A stretch of DNA of 64,000 bases from Thamnaconus septentrionalis (Eukaryota > Chordata > Actinopteri > Tetraodontiformes > Monacanthidae). The notes under the pieces are model-generated. The model saw nothing but the letters and a program-made list of their open reading frames with translations, did no database searches and had not been told where the DNA came from. Location: positions 1,635,001 through 1,699,000 of the forward strand of contig CM020503.1 in NCBI GenBank assembly GCA_009823395.1. The letters run 5' to 3'. How positions within the stretch are numbered: position 1 is the stretch's first letter; each line of letters opens with the position of its first letter. The position numbers were made by a program, and so were the translations under genes. Shown here piece by piece: positions 50,251 through 63,907 of this stretch.

Positions 50251-51509
50251 CAAGTGCAATGCCGGTAAATCTGCTCAAGTGTCCAGTATTTTCCGGCTCC
50301 AATGTGGTTTCTTAAATATTTGCAATCAGCTGCTCAGTATTTGGTAACAGATGGATGCGCGCGCACAGCAGTCACTGGTACAAAGTGTTTTATTCTGTTT
50401 TTTTTTTTAGTCCATTCTAAATTGTAGTTGTTCATTCTGAAGACAAATCATCTGTTTTTGGGGAGTTTCTCCCATTTCCTTCCTTCTTTCAAAGAATATA
50501 ACCTTGTTGTGTTGCCGTGCTGTTTGCAGTAAAATCACCGTCGTGTTTTCTGAAAGTGTCTTCGACGCTCCGTGCCGGGCCTCGGCCGTGGACAACTGTG
50601 ATCTAAATATACACCAGCACTTCCTGGCTTCAGGAAAGAGATAGACGGAAGGGCCCAATTCAGATTCTTCCGCAAGTTTCCTGTAATTGCAACCCTCGGC
50701 CGAGAAAAACAGCGTGAAAACAGCGGTGACGGCGGCGGCGCGCCGAACTCAGAGGTCACGCAGGGTCGAGGCGACTTTCCGACCGCCCGCATTCGACTTT
50801 TTTTTCCTTTTTCTTTTTTAAAAGAAGAAGTCACGTCAACACGAGGCGGACCCGCCGGCGATCCTCGGCCGCGTCGCCGTGCAGCTGCCACGCTGACATT
50901 CCTGCAGCGTCAGTTGGGGGACGACCAACACATGTGCCCATCAGCTCACGCATGTAAGAGGGATCAGAGCCGCAGCTTGAACATGCAGCTGACTCTTTTC
51001 CTTGTTTTCTGAATTTTTTTTCAGCATTCAGGAATTGTTATAAATTATTTAAATAAAACGACTGTATATGTGTTTAAGTTGTATTTTTGCTTCAGATCGA
51101 TTGATGCAACATTTGGTGTGTGTGTGTGTGTGTGTGTGTGTGAGTGCGGGGGGGTTGGAGGGGGTGACCTTTAAAACTGTTCCAAAACAACATGAAACGC
51201 ACTAAGAAGTATCCGCTGGTATAAATACGTTTGGAGGAAGGAAGCAGACATAATGAGGGGAATCGCTGTGTGTGTGCTGATGTCTGCATTTGTTTGTGTG
51301 TCTCAAAGTCGCTGCCGTGATTGTCTGCAGGTTTATTTTGGCTTCACGCAATATTTTCCTCCATTTACTTTTTTCTTTTTGTAAAGCCTATTTTTTTGGT
51401 GTGTTGTTTGAATTTGTAAAGGCTTTTCCTTGTAGTTTATCTTTTAATTTTATTGTACCAACACTTTTATTGACACATTTAAAAACAAACACAAACAACT
51501 GAGGTTTCT

Positions 51510-51513
<4 letters not shown>

Positions 51514-51561
<48 letters not shown>

Positions 51562-51565
51562 TCTC
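51514..51565. repeat. (CT)n microsatellite
   Basis: About 52 bases of CT with one interruption. Confidence 0.95.
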
Positions 51566-51859
51566 GTCCAGTCAGTTTCTTCCTCTCAGCGCCGTGGATG
51601 GACGTGCTTGTGTGAAGGTGCGCTAGGTGACCATGGGGGTCCCTGGGGACACCCTTGAGAGGTGTCGCAGTGACGTGTTCTCCGGCAGCGGCGAACAATA
51701 GGCGGAACCAGCTGCTGCGGGAGTCGTTGTGATTCAGTAGCCGAGCTGTTTACGGCCGGCCGCGTCGCGCTGCTCGGGCCGGACGCAGGCCTGCGTCAGC
51801 CGCTGCTCAGTTTACTGTAGCGCACTGGAGAACTGCAGGGCTGCAGGGCTGCAGGGCGG

Positions 51860-51894
<35 letters not shown>

Positions 51895-53240
51895 TCAAAC
51901 TGTGGTTTTGATTTCGGCTGAAATAAGAACTTTTTTGTTATTTTTCCAAAAGTGCAAAAAAAAAAAAGCCACAAAAAGATTGTGAAAGAAAGAAAGAAAG
52001 AAAAAAAATTCAAGAGAAAAAAGACATAGTGATTCAAAATAAGCAATAGATGTTGATGTCAAACATCATTGACTTGCAAAAGCATGCATGCGGTAAAAGT
52101 CCGCGAAATTTTGCATATGTATTTACACACGTAAAGCACAAGTAGTTCAAAAATGAATTATTTGAACAAATTTGAGACACTTATTTCTCCCTAAATTCCA
52201 GTTGACCCTCCTGCTCACTTCTCATCCACACAGTGCAGTGTGTTCACTCCGACCTTGTTAAAGATAATAAACACTTAATGATGGAATCATTAGTGCCAGT
52301 GCAAGAGAAGGAGGTTTAAGGAAGAAAATGAAATTTGATGGATTTAACAGCTAGAGAGTGAAAGATCATTTCTGTGCTAGTCTGGCAGGACGACTAGTTC
52401 ACACTGCAGACCTCTTAAAAAGATCTGTGAAAAGCTCCATGACATTGTGGCTTACACAACGGATAATAAAATCTGCCGTGTTTCCAATAATTAATTAGAG
52501 AGAATAAAATTTATTGTGTTTCCGATAATAGCTTTTCAAAATAGAATTTTATTGCTGTTTATCAGTTCACTGTTGCAGCCCTGCTGAATACAAAATAATG
52601 AACTAGCTGTTTCATGTGAAGGAAAATCTCATTTGTTTTAAATGACGCAGACTGCTTTTAGGATTATTATAATGTTTTTGGTTTGTATTCAGCCCAGCTA
52701 CCAAAAATACAAAAAGAACTCTGAGGGCTGCTTCAAAAGTCATGATTTGCGCTATAAACTTGCAAAAGGCAGAAACTAACTAACAAAAAGAAACCAAAAA
52801 CAAAAGATGTGAGTTGCTGGTTAAATTCCAAAACCCATACTGACTTATTTTATTGGAAAAATAATAGTAATATATTAATATATAATAATCTATTACCCTT
52901 TCCTACTCCTACACAAATGAATAAATCCATTATTGGATAAAAAATAAGTCATGTTAATGTGGTTTTGCTGAGAAAGTCGGACTAGACCTAATCTGTAACA
53001 GATATTATTTGTGTTCTTTTTCATTTCTAATGCTGCTCAGGAGGCTCAGGGTCTCCAGAGCAGGACATTGAAAACTGAAAACTGACTTCTTTTAGTACAT
53101 CAAATTCTAATGATTAAATGCCAAAACTTGCAAAAGTCACTCGTTCTTTGTCGTAACTTCCCCCCGAGGAACTTCCAGTGAATTCTTGTGCAACCCTCTT
53201 CTTCCTCAATCTCAGTTTAACCTGAATCAAAGCTCTAATT

Positions 53241-53263
53241 GCAGCAGCAGCAGCAGCAGCAGC
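53241..53263. repeat. (CAG)7 trinucleotide repeat
   Basis: Seven GCA/CAG units outside any supported coding frame. Confidence 0.9.
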
Positions 53264-56226
53264 GAAAGCAGAAGACCACGACGTTGTCAACTCCCACAAT
53301 TCATTGCTGACCCGCTGACCTTTGCCCTCGTGTGTTTGTGTACACTCAGCGGACGGACAGCTGTCCCTGAATCTCGTGTCTCTCCTTCCTTTGACTGGGT
53401 CAATTCAAATATAGCACCTTTTTTAAATATTTGCCGTCTGAGGCGGCGGGTAAACAACACGTGCCGGGGCTCCTCTGGCTCGGGTCGCCCTGTTTTGTGT
53501 CCCCCTCTTCATCTATTGTCGGAAGCGATGCCAGCGAAGACACTGCTGGGAATAATGGGCTATTCACACCTCTTGGCACTCCGGTTTTTTGACGTCTTAA
53601 TAATAACTCCGAGAGTGACCCGGCGAGATCAGACATCGGTCACTCATCCTTGGGGCCTTTCACCAGGAAAACATACGCAGAACCATTTCAAAGGTTTATT
53701 AAGAAAAACATGTTTGTATATTTTGCAAAAAAAATAAATGAAAAAAAAAATTACAGTAAATTACAGATTCAACCAGTCTGATATCCGAATCCCTCTGAAG
53801 AGCTGCAGTTGGATTAATAGCAAAGAAAAGCTTGATTCGCGAACAAGACTTTTTGCAACAAATTGCACCTGGCAATCGCTTTGACGACGGAAAATTTTAA
53901 ATGCAAAAATAAATTTCCACAATGTACACAGCAGGAGGGTGAAGGGTGGACAAAGTAGAGGAAAAGGAAGCTGAGGCTACCGCAGAGTTTCAAAATAAAA
54001 TGAGGAAATAAAGAGCGACCGTCCTGCCGGGGCTTTCCTGCACAGTTATCTTGGAAACACTGGTCACTTCCAATCAGCTGCTGTTTTTCCAGGATACAGC
54101 AACAGATGCCCTGATCCCAGCGGATGCAGGAGGGGCGGTTTTATATTCGCCGATCCTAAATTTACTGACCCAATTCTATTTCAGCTGTTTGGAAAAAAAC
54201 GTGCCAACTCAGAGCGGCGGCACGTGGGCGACCTGAGGAAAATACACAATCTCTTGCACCTTTTAATCCACCCATCGCCACCCAACCTCATCCCTGCTCC
54301 CCCAACACCCTTTTGATGTTTCTATCTCAGGCCCAGCTGATTGTGCGCCGGGTGTCTTGAGTTTCAAAGAGGAAGAGTTGAGTGAGGAGAGTTGGAGGGC
54401 GACAGACACTCGATACAACGGGGCCGACTCTCAAACATTCCTGATCCAAACTGCTGCTGCTGCTTTGTTTCCGGCACCAGGCAACTCGCTTCATCTCAAG
54501 GCCCAGCGTTCTGCCAATTGCATCTCGGTGAAGCACGTCTGAGTTTCCCGTCGCACTTTAGGTAGATGGTTCTGGTAAGACCGACAGTTTGGATCAGGTG
54601 GGTAAAAATGTGGTGATCTGATCCAGCGACCCCACGACCCTGCAAGCAGGTCAAGCGCTGACAGGGAATGGACGGATGGAGCTTAACAGTGATCGGATGG
54701 ATTTTCAATATATCTTTAAGGTGTTATGAGTTTCCACCATTTTTCTGGTCAACTATGAAGATGTTTCAAGAGTCTCAAGTCCTCAACAATCATCAATCAG
54801 GCTCAGTCGGAAATAATGCGACCAAAAATAGTTATTATATTATGATATTACGATCGTGAGGGTAAAGGAAATAATATTTTTTATTTCAAGGCAACTGTTA
54901 GGGAAGATTTTGCAGAGCCCCTTCTGCAGCCAGTGATATCTGTCATCAACCTGGGGCATTTTTCAGCTAGCGGGACAAATCGCTGTTATCTCTCATACAG
55001 CAACACTTCGCCCAAATTTAACACATTTTTTAAGAAAAAATAAGGTGTGATAATCTGCTCCACTTGTGACAAAGAAAGTCGAGCAAAATCTAAACGGCTC
55101 GTTTTAGTTCAGTAACACTGAACTGAAACATGTTGCAACTTGACCATCGAGAACTTGACCATCTAGAAATCGTCAAACTGTCATTTTTTTGTACTTTGTT
55201 TGCTTTCAAGTAACACAAAAAGACATGAAAGAGCTGCAAAACCCAGTTTTTCATAACTTTAAATTCTAGGAAATGGAAAAACAAACATTGCATAAACTTG
55301 TAACATTTGAGAATTCTGGTCAACAGCGACCAACTGCAACTTGATGCAAATAATGAAGATCATTGCTTCTACAACTGATATCAACCTCAACCAATGGAGA
55401 AAAACTTTTCCATTAGATTTGCATGAGACAAGATACAAGATTCTTGCTTCTGTTGATTATTTTTGTCTCTTTTTCAACCTCCGTGTCAAGAAGTTGACAA
55501 GGTTTACTTGAGGCCGACTCTGCTGGTGCCCCTGAGATGATCCTCGCACACATCCAGTCATGTCTGTAACGGTTTTAGCAGCGACGTTTGTAATCTGCTC
55601 TGCAACTTGGTGGTCAATTATAGCTGAAGAGAGACGTGGCAACAGGAGGGGCTCCAGTGACCGCCGTGGACCACAGGGATGGAGGCCAGCTGTGTGTGTG
55701 TGTGTGGAGGAACACACACGCTTGTTTTTGACACACTTGCCTCATTCTCAAAACCTGTTTGGCTTTGGGTTTTAATGGTGTTCAGAGTGGCCAGAACAAG
55801 ACTTTGTCGAAAGATGCTGAAGGTCAAACACTATTAATGGACCTGCTGTGCATTCAGATAATGCAAAATAAAGTCCATCAAGAGACCCTAATGTGTGACA
55901 CACAGCACAGAAGTTCACAGTTCTCGTGGAAAGACCCGGAACGAGTGACATCGTCATCCACATCATCGTGCATCCATTCAGTTCCAATCACTGCTTCTCC
56001 TGCTGCGCTCAGGGTTGGTGTGTGTGTGTGTGTGTCGGGGGGGAATACAGGTTTCTAGCTGTCTTTGAAGGACAAGGACGCCCTGGACGAGCCGTCACTT
56101 TATCGCAGGGTCACGTTCAAAGACAAAACAACCAGCCACAATCACCACGTCGCCCTCACAGCATCACTTATTTCACATTTTCTTTTCACAGTATGATGTC
56201 TACAGTGTACATCAAGAAAATCTCAT

Positions 56227-56228
<2 letters not shown>

Positions 56229-56277
<49 letters not shown>
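56229..56277. repeat. (TG)n microsatellite
   Basis: About 49 bases of TG. Another GT run follows at about 56607-56655. Confidence 0.95.
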
Positions 56278-56279
<2 letters not shown>

Positions 56280-59200
56280 GAATACACCTGCCAAGACAGA
56301 AAACAGTGAGTTTCCATTTGGGAGCTGAGTGGGCTCGCAGTGTGAAGGCAGCGAGTGACCGTCTCCCCCCTGGGAGGGGGTATGCTTTCCACCTATGTCC
56401 ACTTTCTGGCAGGTTCACATGTCTCCCTTCATGCCTGTTTTGTGGTGCTGGGCTGCCGAGGCACAAAGCTTTTGTTGTGAACAGGAAGGACCCCGAACGC
56501 ACCACTCCCACTTGGCTAATAACTTTAACACTTCTTCTTCCTCCTCGGCCGCACACACAAACCCAGTCGGCTTCCTCTTTGAAAGTCACTGCCTGTGAGG
56601 CCCGCGGTGTGTGTGTGTGTGTGTGTTGGTGCGTGTGTGTGTGTGTGTGTGTGTTTGTGGGGGGGTTCAGAGTGGCCACTCCAGGGTGGAAATGCTTCTC
56701 TTATGCAAGCCATCCCTCCCCAGGGACGGCCAGTCTGAGTGTCTTCCTGTGGTTTGAGTTTGTATTATTCCAGTTCATTTTTGCGAGGATGAATTTCTGA
56801 GGATACCAATCTATGTGTTTCAGCAGTTGCAGCAGTCGGGCATTGTGGGTTTCTTTAGTTTGCAGCAATTTTTTTTTTTTTTTTTTTTTTTGCGTGGTGA
56901 TGTTGGTGCGCCTTCGTAAAGGAAAGGGATTTTGTTTTGAAAGTGCGGCAGGGTTTACTGGGGAGCCGCTCAAGTACAAATTAATAATAATACTGCAAAA
57001 CAGAGGAAGTGCAGCAGCTGCTCTCACACAAGCTGTTTGATTTGTTGTTCACATAGCTTTTTTTTTTTTTAAAGACTTTTCGAAATTGAATTTCCGTTTT
57101 CAGTTCTTCACCAGTTTACGGTAAGATCAGCATTTTTTTTTTTTTTTTGTCCGTAATACCCGTAATATGCGCAACCTATTTTTAAGATGCACTGTGACCT
57201 CTGGTGTCATTTTTTTTATCTTGCTTTTTGTCCTCTGTCACAAGGACAAACGCACAGAGGAAGAGCCGAGGCCAAGGGAGCAGCGGTGGCACAATCCGTG
57301 GGGTGATTTTATTTTTAGGGAATTCCCTCTTTCAGGACTTCCCAAAAGGAAGCAGCATCACCGTGTGTGGCCATGACGCCACTCACAGTCCCAGTCAGCG
57401 CAGTGGGCCTTCAAGCTAACAGACAGGATCTGATGATGATGATGAGGATGAGGATGAGGATGATGACGAGTCCTCCTGGAAGATCGAAGATGACTGGACT
57501 GGATGACTGGGAAGCCAGGGCTGACTGAGCTAATGGAGATGAGCAGTGGGAAGTGAGTTTTCGGAAGCCCCCCTCCCCCACCCGCCGTTCCTCAGTACCA
57601 GTCCGACTGACCGATGGGACGGTCGCTCACTCTTCACAGCAACCAGCAGCAAAACAGTCTTCGGCCGGGAACGAGGGAGGATGGAGGTGGGGAGCGAGGG
57701 GAGGATACAGGATGTTGTTTTGTGTTTCGGTTCCTGTTCTCATGCCTTTTCCCTGCTCGTGCCCCGTTGCAGGTGCACAAGCAGCCCCCCCCGGCCCCCA
57801 CCGACATAAACACACACACACACACCAAGCCCAGCCCCCTGCTTCTTCAACCATATTAGTCTCTTCCTCTTGAGTGTCGCAGCCCACCGAGGATTTCAGC
57901 AGGAAGTTTTGATCTCTTTTCTTCTCCCTTCATGTAACAGGATTAAAATACACTCCTGTCCGTCATGTCCATGGCCAGCTGCGGAGCCCCGTGGCTCAGC
58001 ACTTTTTCTCCGGCGAGCGCACCATGAGGCCCGAGCCAAGCGTGTCTGCGGGGCCTGACAGGATGCAGTGGCTGCTTCTGGTTCCTCCTGAGCACAAATG
58101 TCAACAGTTTAATGGTCATAAAAACCTCTGGCAGTGTTTCATTAGGATTTATTCCCCCCAGTATTTTTTTTTTTTTTTTTCCATGAGATCATCAGCTTGC
58201 AGCACAGGAGGCCATTCGCTTATATCCTGCAATCCAAACTAGGGCAGCAAGACAAATGCAGGGCAGGATGGTGGCACAGAAAAAGTTGCACTATGATGTC
58301 GGTTCAAGACTTTGGGAATGGTGAAGGACTTGCTAGGAAGGTGAAAAAAATAATATTAACTGCAGGGATGGAATCAAAAGGTTTGTTTTAATGATTTATT
58401 CATCTATTTACCTTGTTTTGGGGGAGAAGCTCGGAGAGGAAGTCTCAGCAGCAGGAGAGCAACACGTCCCTAAGCCAGTGTTTATTGAATCAATAGGTGA
58501 GGCCGCTGTTTGTTTGGAGAGCCCAACAAACATCAAAACCCAGTTTGTTTTACAGTAGAATGTAAATAAACCCAAACAAGTCACGTAGAGGACGCACCAT
58601 TAATAATTTTAAGACAAATAAAACATTGTTCAAAATAAATAAAGTTTATAATAAAAAAGATGCAGTTAATAACATAGGGACTGTAAGCTAAGAACAGAAA
58701 ATAATTAGTAATCTCACATTAAAGTGGAAAAAAAAAACAGTAAAATCCTCTGAAAGCACAAGCTAACAGAAGTCATGTGGATAACTAGCATTAACCCAAA
58801 CTTGTGTACCTCTTATTAGCCAGCATTTGCACAAGCTAGCTGCTATCCTACAGCCTTCATGCCATGACAAGTCTAACCTACAACTGGCTTCTGCCACTTC
58901 ATGTAGATTTAAGGATTTCAAAATGACCAGCAAACAAAACTTAGAAAACATCTGAAACGAAAGACTCATGTCTGCACGCTAATGTTGCAAGTTAATGTTT
59001 TCATAGTGGCTTTTGGCTGCATGCATTGATTTAACAAACTACCAAAGTTAACTTACATCATTAGCAGCTAGTTGGAATGTTTTATAGCTGAGTGATATCC
59101 ACTACAGTCAACAGTAAAATGTTGCTCGCTGATTGTTCTTGTTGTACTAAATGTAGAAAAATTATTAGTATAAGATTTTTAGCGCATTTTGGGCCCTCAC

Positions 59201-60022
59201 TTTTGGGTGAACAGTGATACTGAAGTGCGTCAGGCATCTCCTGGGCCTTGACCTGCACAGCGGTCAAACACGGTCATCCTTTATAGTTAATATAAATGTG
59301 GCCAAGGCTTTTATTCCACTGTCGAAGAACACAGAAGCATTTTTTTTTTTTAAACAGTAGGATGAACTCTTGTCTGCCGGTGATGGCAGGAAGGGCAGGA
59401 AGACCCTGCGCAGTGCGGCTATAATTATCTTTATCACAAAAGTCTGAGTGAAGGAACCGACTTCAGGGTCGGAAGGATGTGCGTCAACACGCGTCGTCTG
59501 TGAGAAGGTGCTGTGTGAGAATGTGGAAGTGGCAGGTAGTTAGCTTTGTGGCTTCCCCCAGAAACACTCCCCCTGTCCACACTGTTTAGCTTCTCTCAGC
59601 TTTGTTTAGCTTCTATTTTTCTATTTTTCGACAACATCCTCGCACTGTACGGAAGTTCAGCGGGTTCAGTTCCCACACCTGCAGAGCGGCTGCGCTATAC
59701 ATGGCACTTTTTAAAGCTTCCTAAGGAGAGTACGCTCACAAGAACACAACACAACACAGTGCTGTGAGAAATCAGAAAAAGACAGACATGGAAAAACTCA
59801 CAAAAAAGATACAAAGTTTACAAAATATAAATAATTTTAAAAAATGGCATGTATTTCATGAGGGTGTGCACTCTAATGGATTATTGGTTTTTGAAGCTTT
59901 AAAAAAAAAACATGCCTTTGAAACTGCTTTGCAATGAAGTTCGTAAAAGGTCAATTAACATGAACAAAAAAATTGCTATAATGAAAATTCTTTTCAATTT
60001 TTACATTTTAGAGTCTTTTTCT

Positions 60023-60051
60023 GTCCTACAAACTTTGATAGTTTGTAGGAC
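60023..60051. repeat. 12-bp hairpin with 5-nt loop
   Basis: GTCCTACAAACT, loop TTGAT, then AGTTTGTAGGAC. A perfect inverted repeat in AT-rich sequence. Confidence 0.9.
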
Positions 60052-60454
60052 CGCAAAAGGTAAAATAAATAAATAATTAAGTAAAATTCAAGACAAAAAT
60101 AAAATGTAAATACAATTTTAAATATACAACACAGTACAAAACATTTATTAAATGTAAATTTAAAGAGCATCTTTCAAAGGTAGTTCACATAAAACAACAG
60201 AATAACAATTTTTATTATGGATTTTGTTTCTCGTTTAGCAAGGGAAACCAGATGAAATATTTTCTAAATTTATCAAAGATTTTTGGAAAAGAGCAAGTTT
60301 TTTATTTATTTATTTATTTTTAAAAAGGAAAAAAATGCAAAAAAAAAAAAAGTGTATACAGGATATTTTGTCTTTTGCCTTTTTTACTTGGGAAAAATAC
60401 AATTTATCTATTTACATAATTTTGATAGTAGTAAAACTATATTCCTCACACAAC

Positions 60455-60668
60455 TTTCCTTCTCACACAATCCAAAGACATTCACATTAGACTAATTGAC
60501 TACTCTAAATTGTCTCTCTGACTCTTTGTGGCCCCGCAATAAACTGCTGACTCGACCGGGGTGCAACCTAAAGACTTCACCCTAAAGTCGGGAGGGAGGG
60601 CAGCCTGCGTCCCCCCCACCAGTGCCTCAAGTGCAGGAGAAGCAGTGATAGAAACTGGATGGATGATT
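60455..60668 (+). mobile_element. 5'-truncated SINE/L2-type copy
   Basis: It carries the 3' part of the same repeat as at 40948 and 47965: AATCCAAAGACATTCACATT, CTCTGACTCTTTGTGGCCCC, GCAGGAGAAGCAGTGATAGA and an ACTGGATGGATGA tail. It is diverged, and no clear target-site duplication was found. Confidence 0.65.
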
Positions 60669-63645
60669 TCAGTCCCCCTGCAGTTCCAGTGTTTGGCTGA
60701 AACAGAAAAGACGCTGACCTTATTGTGTAAAAATACCTCCTTGTTTTATTGATTTTCCATCATTACAATTGCACATAATCAGTGTGAGCAATCTGAATTA
60801 CTTATAGAAATTTATCGAGCTCTAAATGAACAGTCATCAGTCTTTAGCAGAGGCTTCGAGGAGACGTGTGAACATAGCGAGAACTTCACTTCCCATCTGT
60901 TGCATCTCTTTAAACAGAAGACAAAATAATAATAATAACTATAATCAAACAGACAAACAAAAAGCCCTGACGTCCCACTCCCCATCCTCACAACACAACA
61001 TAGCAACATCAGAAGTCACGTGATCTCCAGCAGCGTCACCAAATGCAGAGACAGAAAGCCCTGGGAGTCACTTCCACAAACAGGTCACACTCATTTTAAT
61101 CCGGCCAAGCGCAACACGTAAAGCAGCAGTTCACGCAGGCTCACCGACAGGGAAATCTATTTTGGCTGGGTTTGGTTTTTTTTTTAACTTTTCATTCATC
61201 AGTTGACACATTTTCTCTCTTGAAGGAAGAGGAAGAAGGTGAGCAAGCTTCCTTGTGAGCCTGCCCCGGTAAAGTCCAGGCGAATACGTGCCTGTTGCTG
61301 TGCGCCGCGAGAAGCTAAAGCGGTGGAAGGATGGGTGGAGTGGTGGTGGGGGTGTCATGGTGATGAACAATGTCCCTTTGAGACATCCTGGTTCTCTGCT
61401 CACCGTGATAAACACCCAGGCTGTGCTGAGCAGGTGAGGCGGCAGAGATTCTCTCACACCAACCAGAAGACGTTTGGAGGACAACAGGATACAGAAGACC
61501 TTCTCATGATGCACGCACACGCGCACACACACACACACACTTGTGTTTGTTTGGACTTGTCTCCTTCCAGCAAAAGTCAAATGCGACTGAGTGTTTGACT
61601 GCAACAGACTCTGCATCTGAGCTGGAGAGACGAGTCGTCATCTCGTTAGCGTACTGAGACTAGATGGGATTTCGCTGATGGAGCTCAAAGAGACAGAAGT
61701 TATGTCTCTTCCCAGAGGTCACGGCCCGCTCACCCCAGATAACTGCACACATACTGATCAGGGGAGAGTCTGTATGCACTGGTGAACATGGAAAGAAACT
61801 AGGAAGTGTCGGAGGCGCTTCACAGGCACGCAAACAGACCGAATTTTACCAAGCATTTGACTGGAGCAGAGCAAAAAAACATCAACGGGACACCGATCGT
61901 TGGGAGGTGGAAATCAGCCTGGAAAACACCACGAGTACGTTGTGTCACCATCGCAGCAGTTCTTGCATAACCAGCCCTCAGAAATCAGCAGGAGAAGGAG
62001 GGAGGACGCCCTCGACACGGGACGTCCCTGCATCCATCAGCGTCACTTTCATTTCACACACGGAGGCACATAGAAGGCGTATAAGTACAAGTTCAGAAGC
62101 AGGCGACAGCAAATGGAAAAAAAAAAAAACAACACACAGAAAAAACAAAAAACATCCAACAGACAGAGAAGCTCCGCCAGGTCGCTCAGGTCTCAGCGGA
62201 GACCAAACAGCAGTTCTAATAAATAAGAAATTAAACTGCAGTAAATATATCTGAGAAGAAGGAACCGGATCCAAGTGAGAATAATTAATAAAATAATAAT
62301 AAAAAATAAGGTCCAGTTCTTCTCAGGTGGAAAAGGGACAGAAGGAGAGCGGCTCATGACTGGCTCAGACAACAACACAAGGTGGACAACATCACACTCT
62401 CTCTCGCACACACACAACACACAGGGCTGCACAATCACAACATCATTCAGTTAGGTACCACAGAGAAGTCGCATTCTGTGCAGGTGCTGCAGAAAGGAAA
62501 GAAAAGAAAATTGCAGGGTCAAATTGTTACTGTGATTTCAAGTTTTCCTTTTTCTTTCGGCCTGAAAAATGCAAAAACTCGAGTGAATCAACTTTAGAAA
62601 GTGTAGTTGCTGTTTGTTTAGTCCGTCACTTTCTGACAGTATAACTAATAAACAATAAATAAATTGTTTGCTGATGTACGCAACAGTCTTGGTGTCGTAA
62701 CATTAAATCCTGACTGCGGTTCCTCGCCGTCACCTTCGTATTATCGCAACAGTACCACTTTTATGTACCGCAAAATAAAATTAAACTGTGAGTTTCTGAT
62801 AAGTAGTACATATCAGGAATGCCTGATGCTCATAAATCTGGTCTATATTCCATTATTCAGATGAGTCTTAGGAGTAAATGACTAGTGATGATAAGTAAAA
62901 CATACATTTTTTTTAGTATCATTTATCAAGGCAGAGTCAAAAATGACAAAAAACAGCAGGTGTTATCGCAGAGAAAATACGTTCTGACGACACAACGCTT
63001 CCACTGAGCAGCCCTACACACGCACGCGCACACACGCACACACACACACGCGCACACACAGCCAGAGCCCAAACGTTGTGGCAGACCTCTGCTGTAACAA
63101 GGAAGGGAAGCAGGCTGGGTGTAGTACCAACAAATGGCCACTAGAAGGCCGTCCACCTGCAGAAATCAATTCTGTACATGCAATCAATCAATATAACTGA
63201 CACGTTGAGTATACAAACACTTAGATTATACATATATTCATGATTTCATCATTAACCTTTTTCACTTTTTAAAAAACAACAAAACAAAAATAAAACTCCA
63301 GTTTTCCCACCGCGATGCAACCACGTGTTCAGCGCACGGATGGCAGAGGGAGGGTTTTCCTTTCCTTCTTCTTCTTCTTCTTGTTTTTGCATACGGATGT
63401 TGTAACTTAATCCAGGCCTAAGACTGAGCGCCACCACGACATGCCAGCCACCAGGGGGCGCCAGAAGCCTCCTTGCCACATGCCTAGCTCTCTGTCTGAC
63501 TGACTGCAGGAGAGGAAGGGGGCGGGGCGGGTGGGGGATGGGTCCCACAGGTGTGCAGGGCTGCTATTGGTGCTCACCCCCCCCTCTCTCTCTCGCCTGG
63601 CCCCGCCCCCTTTGCCGCCCCGCCCCCCCGTGCAGGTGCGGCCGC
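60669..63645 (-). other. map2k6: map2k6 downstream region, possible 3'UTR
   Basis: Lies past the map2k6 stop codon. A minus-strand AATAAA at about 60743-60748 (TTTATT on the plus strand) could end a 2.9-kb 3'UTR, but nothing confirms the length. CA runs are at about 61525-61540 and 63017-63060. No other exon was seen. Confidence 0.3.
63447..63463 (+). promoter_or_regulatory. CTCF-like motif near map2k6 3' end
   Basis: GCCACCAGGGGGCGCCA is an almost exact match to the vertebrate CTCF core consensus, plus orientation, about 190 bases past the map2k6 stop codon. Occupancy is inferred. Confidence 0.6.
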
Positions 63646-63723
63646 TCAGTCCTCCAGGATGACCTTCACAAAGCTGGCCACGTCGGTTTCTTTGGCCTCG
63701 TGGAGGGTGAAGAAGGGATGTAG
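63646..63723 (-). CDS. map2k6: MAP kinase kinase 6, last coding exon (partial gene)
   Basis: Read on the minus strand, the exon gives 25 codons and a TGA: Leu-His-Pro-Phe-Phe-Thr-Leu-His-Glu-Ala, then KETDVASFVKVILED. This is the C-terminus of MKK6 (mammalian form ends TDVASFVKLILGD) and is closer to MKK6 than to MKK3, which has TDIAAFVKEILGEDS. It covers the DVD docking site that binds upstream MAP3Ks. MKK6 phosphorylates p38 MAP kinases in the cytoplasm and nucleus. The acceptor is CTCTCCAG just before the first codon (63724-63731). The remaining exons, including the kinase core, lie mostly past the right edge. Confidence 0.9.
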   Translation of the reverse strand, partial: LHPFFTLHEAKETDVASFVKVILED

Positions 63724-63771
63724 CTGGAGAGGACGGAGGGGAAGACAAACAGGGAGAGAATATTACAGTGG

Positions 63772-63790
63772 CAGCGCGCCCTCTGGTGTT
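63772..63790 (-). promoter_or_regulatory. CTCF-like motif in last map2k6 intron
   Basis: Read on the minus strand, AACACCAGAGGGCGCGCTG matches the common CTCF variant CACCAGAGGGCGC. It points leftward, so with the plus-strand motifs at 20429 and 63447 it is convergent. Confidence 0.5.
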
Positions 63791-63861
63791 CGCTTACGGC
63801 TATTGCAGAAGAGTAGACGGGATTTTTTTTTTTTCTTTCTTTTTTTTCTTAATGCACTCAC

Positions 63862-63907
63862 CATGAGTTCTGTGTAAGTCGGACGCTCTTTGGAAACTTT
63901 CTTCAAG
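63862..63907 (-). CDS. map2k6: MAP kinase kinase 6, penultimate coding exon
   Basis: A 46-base exon on the minus strand: one base completing a split codon, then 15 codons reading LKKVSKERPTYTELM. This matches the end of the MKK6 kinase domain (mammalian CLKKNSKERPTYPELM), subdomain XI, with the conserved Arg-Pro. The donor GTGAGT follows directly (63856-63861) and the acceptor AG is at 63908-63909. The 138-base intron to the last exon holds a CTCF-like motif. Together the two exons read continuously across the join in the right phase, which fixes both boundaries. Confidence 0.9.

Larger units (their letters stand above)
50310..60454. other. Non-coding stretch with orphan CpG-dense patches
   Basis: No exon recognised. 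CpG-dense patches lie at about 50560-50890 and 51660-51800. Microsatellites are many: GT 51116-51141, CT 51514-51565, GT 51862-51894, CAG 53241-53263, GT 56229-56277 and GT about 56607-56655. A GAT-type run lies at 57431-57470, and poly-T tracts occur near 56869 and 58168. A 12-bp hairpin is at 60023-60051. Confidence 0.4.

Noticed and set aside
53186..53737. A 183-codon frame with a poly-serine start
   Set aside because: The serine run comes from a CAG/GCA repeat, and the rest shows no domain or splice structure.
56228..56800. A 190-codon frame with Cys-Val repeats
   Set aside because: It reads through two TG microsatellites and has no recognisable protein sequence.
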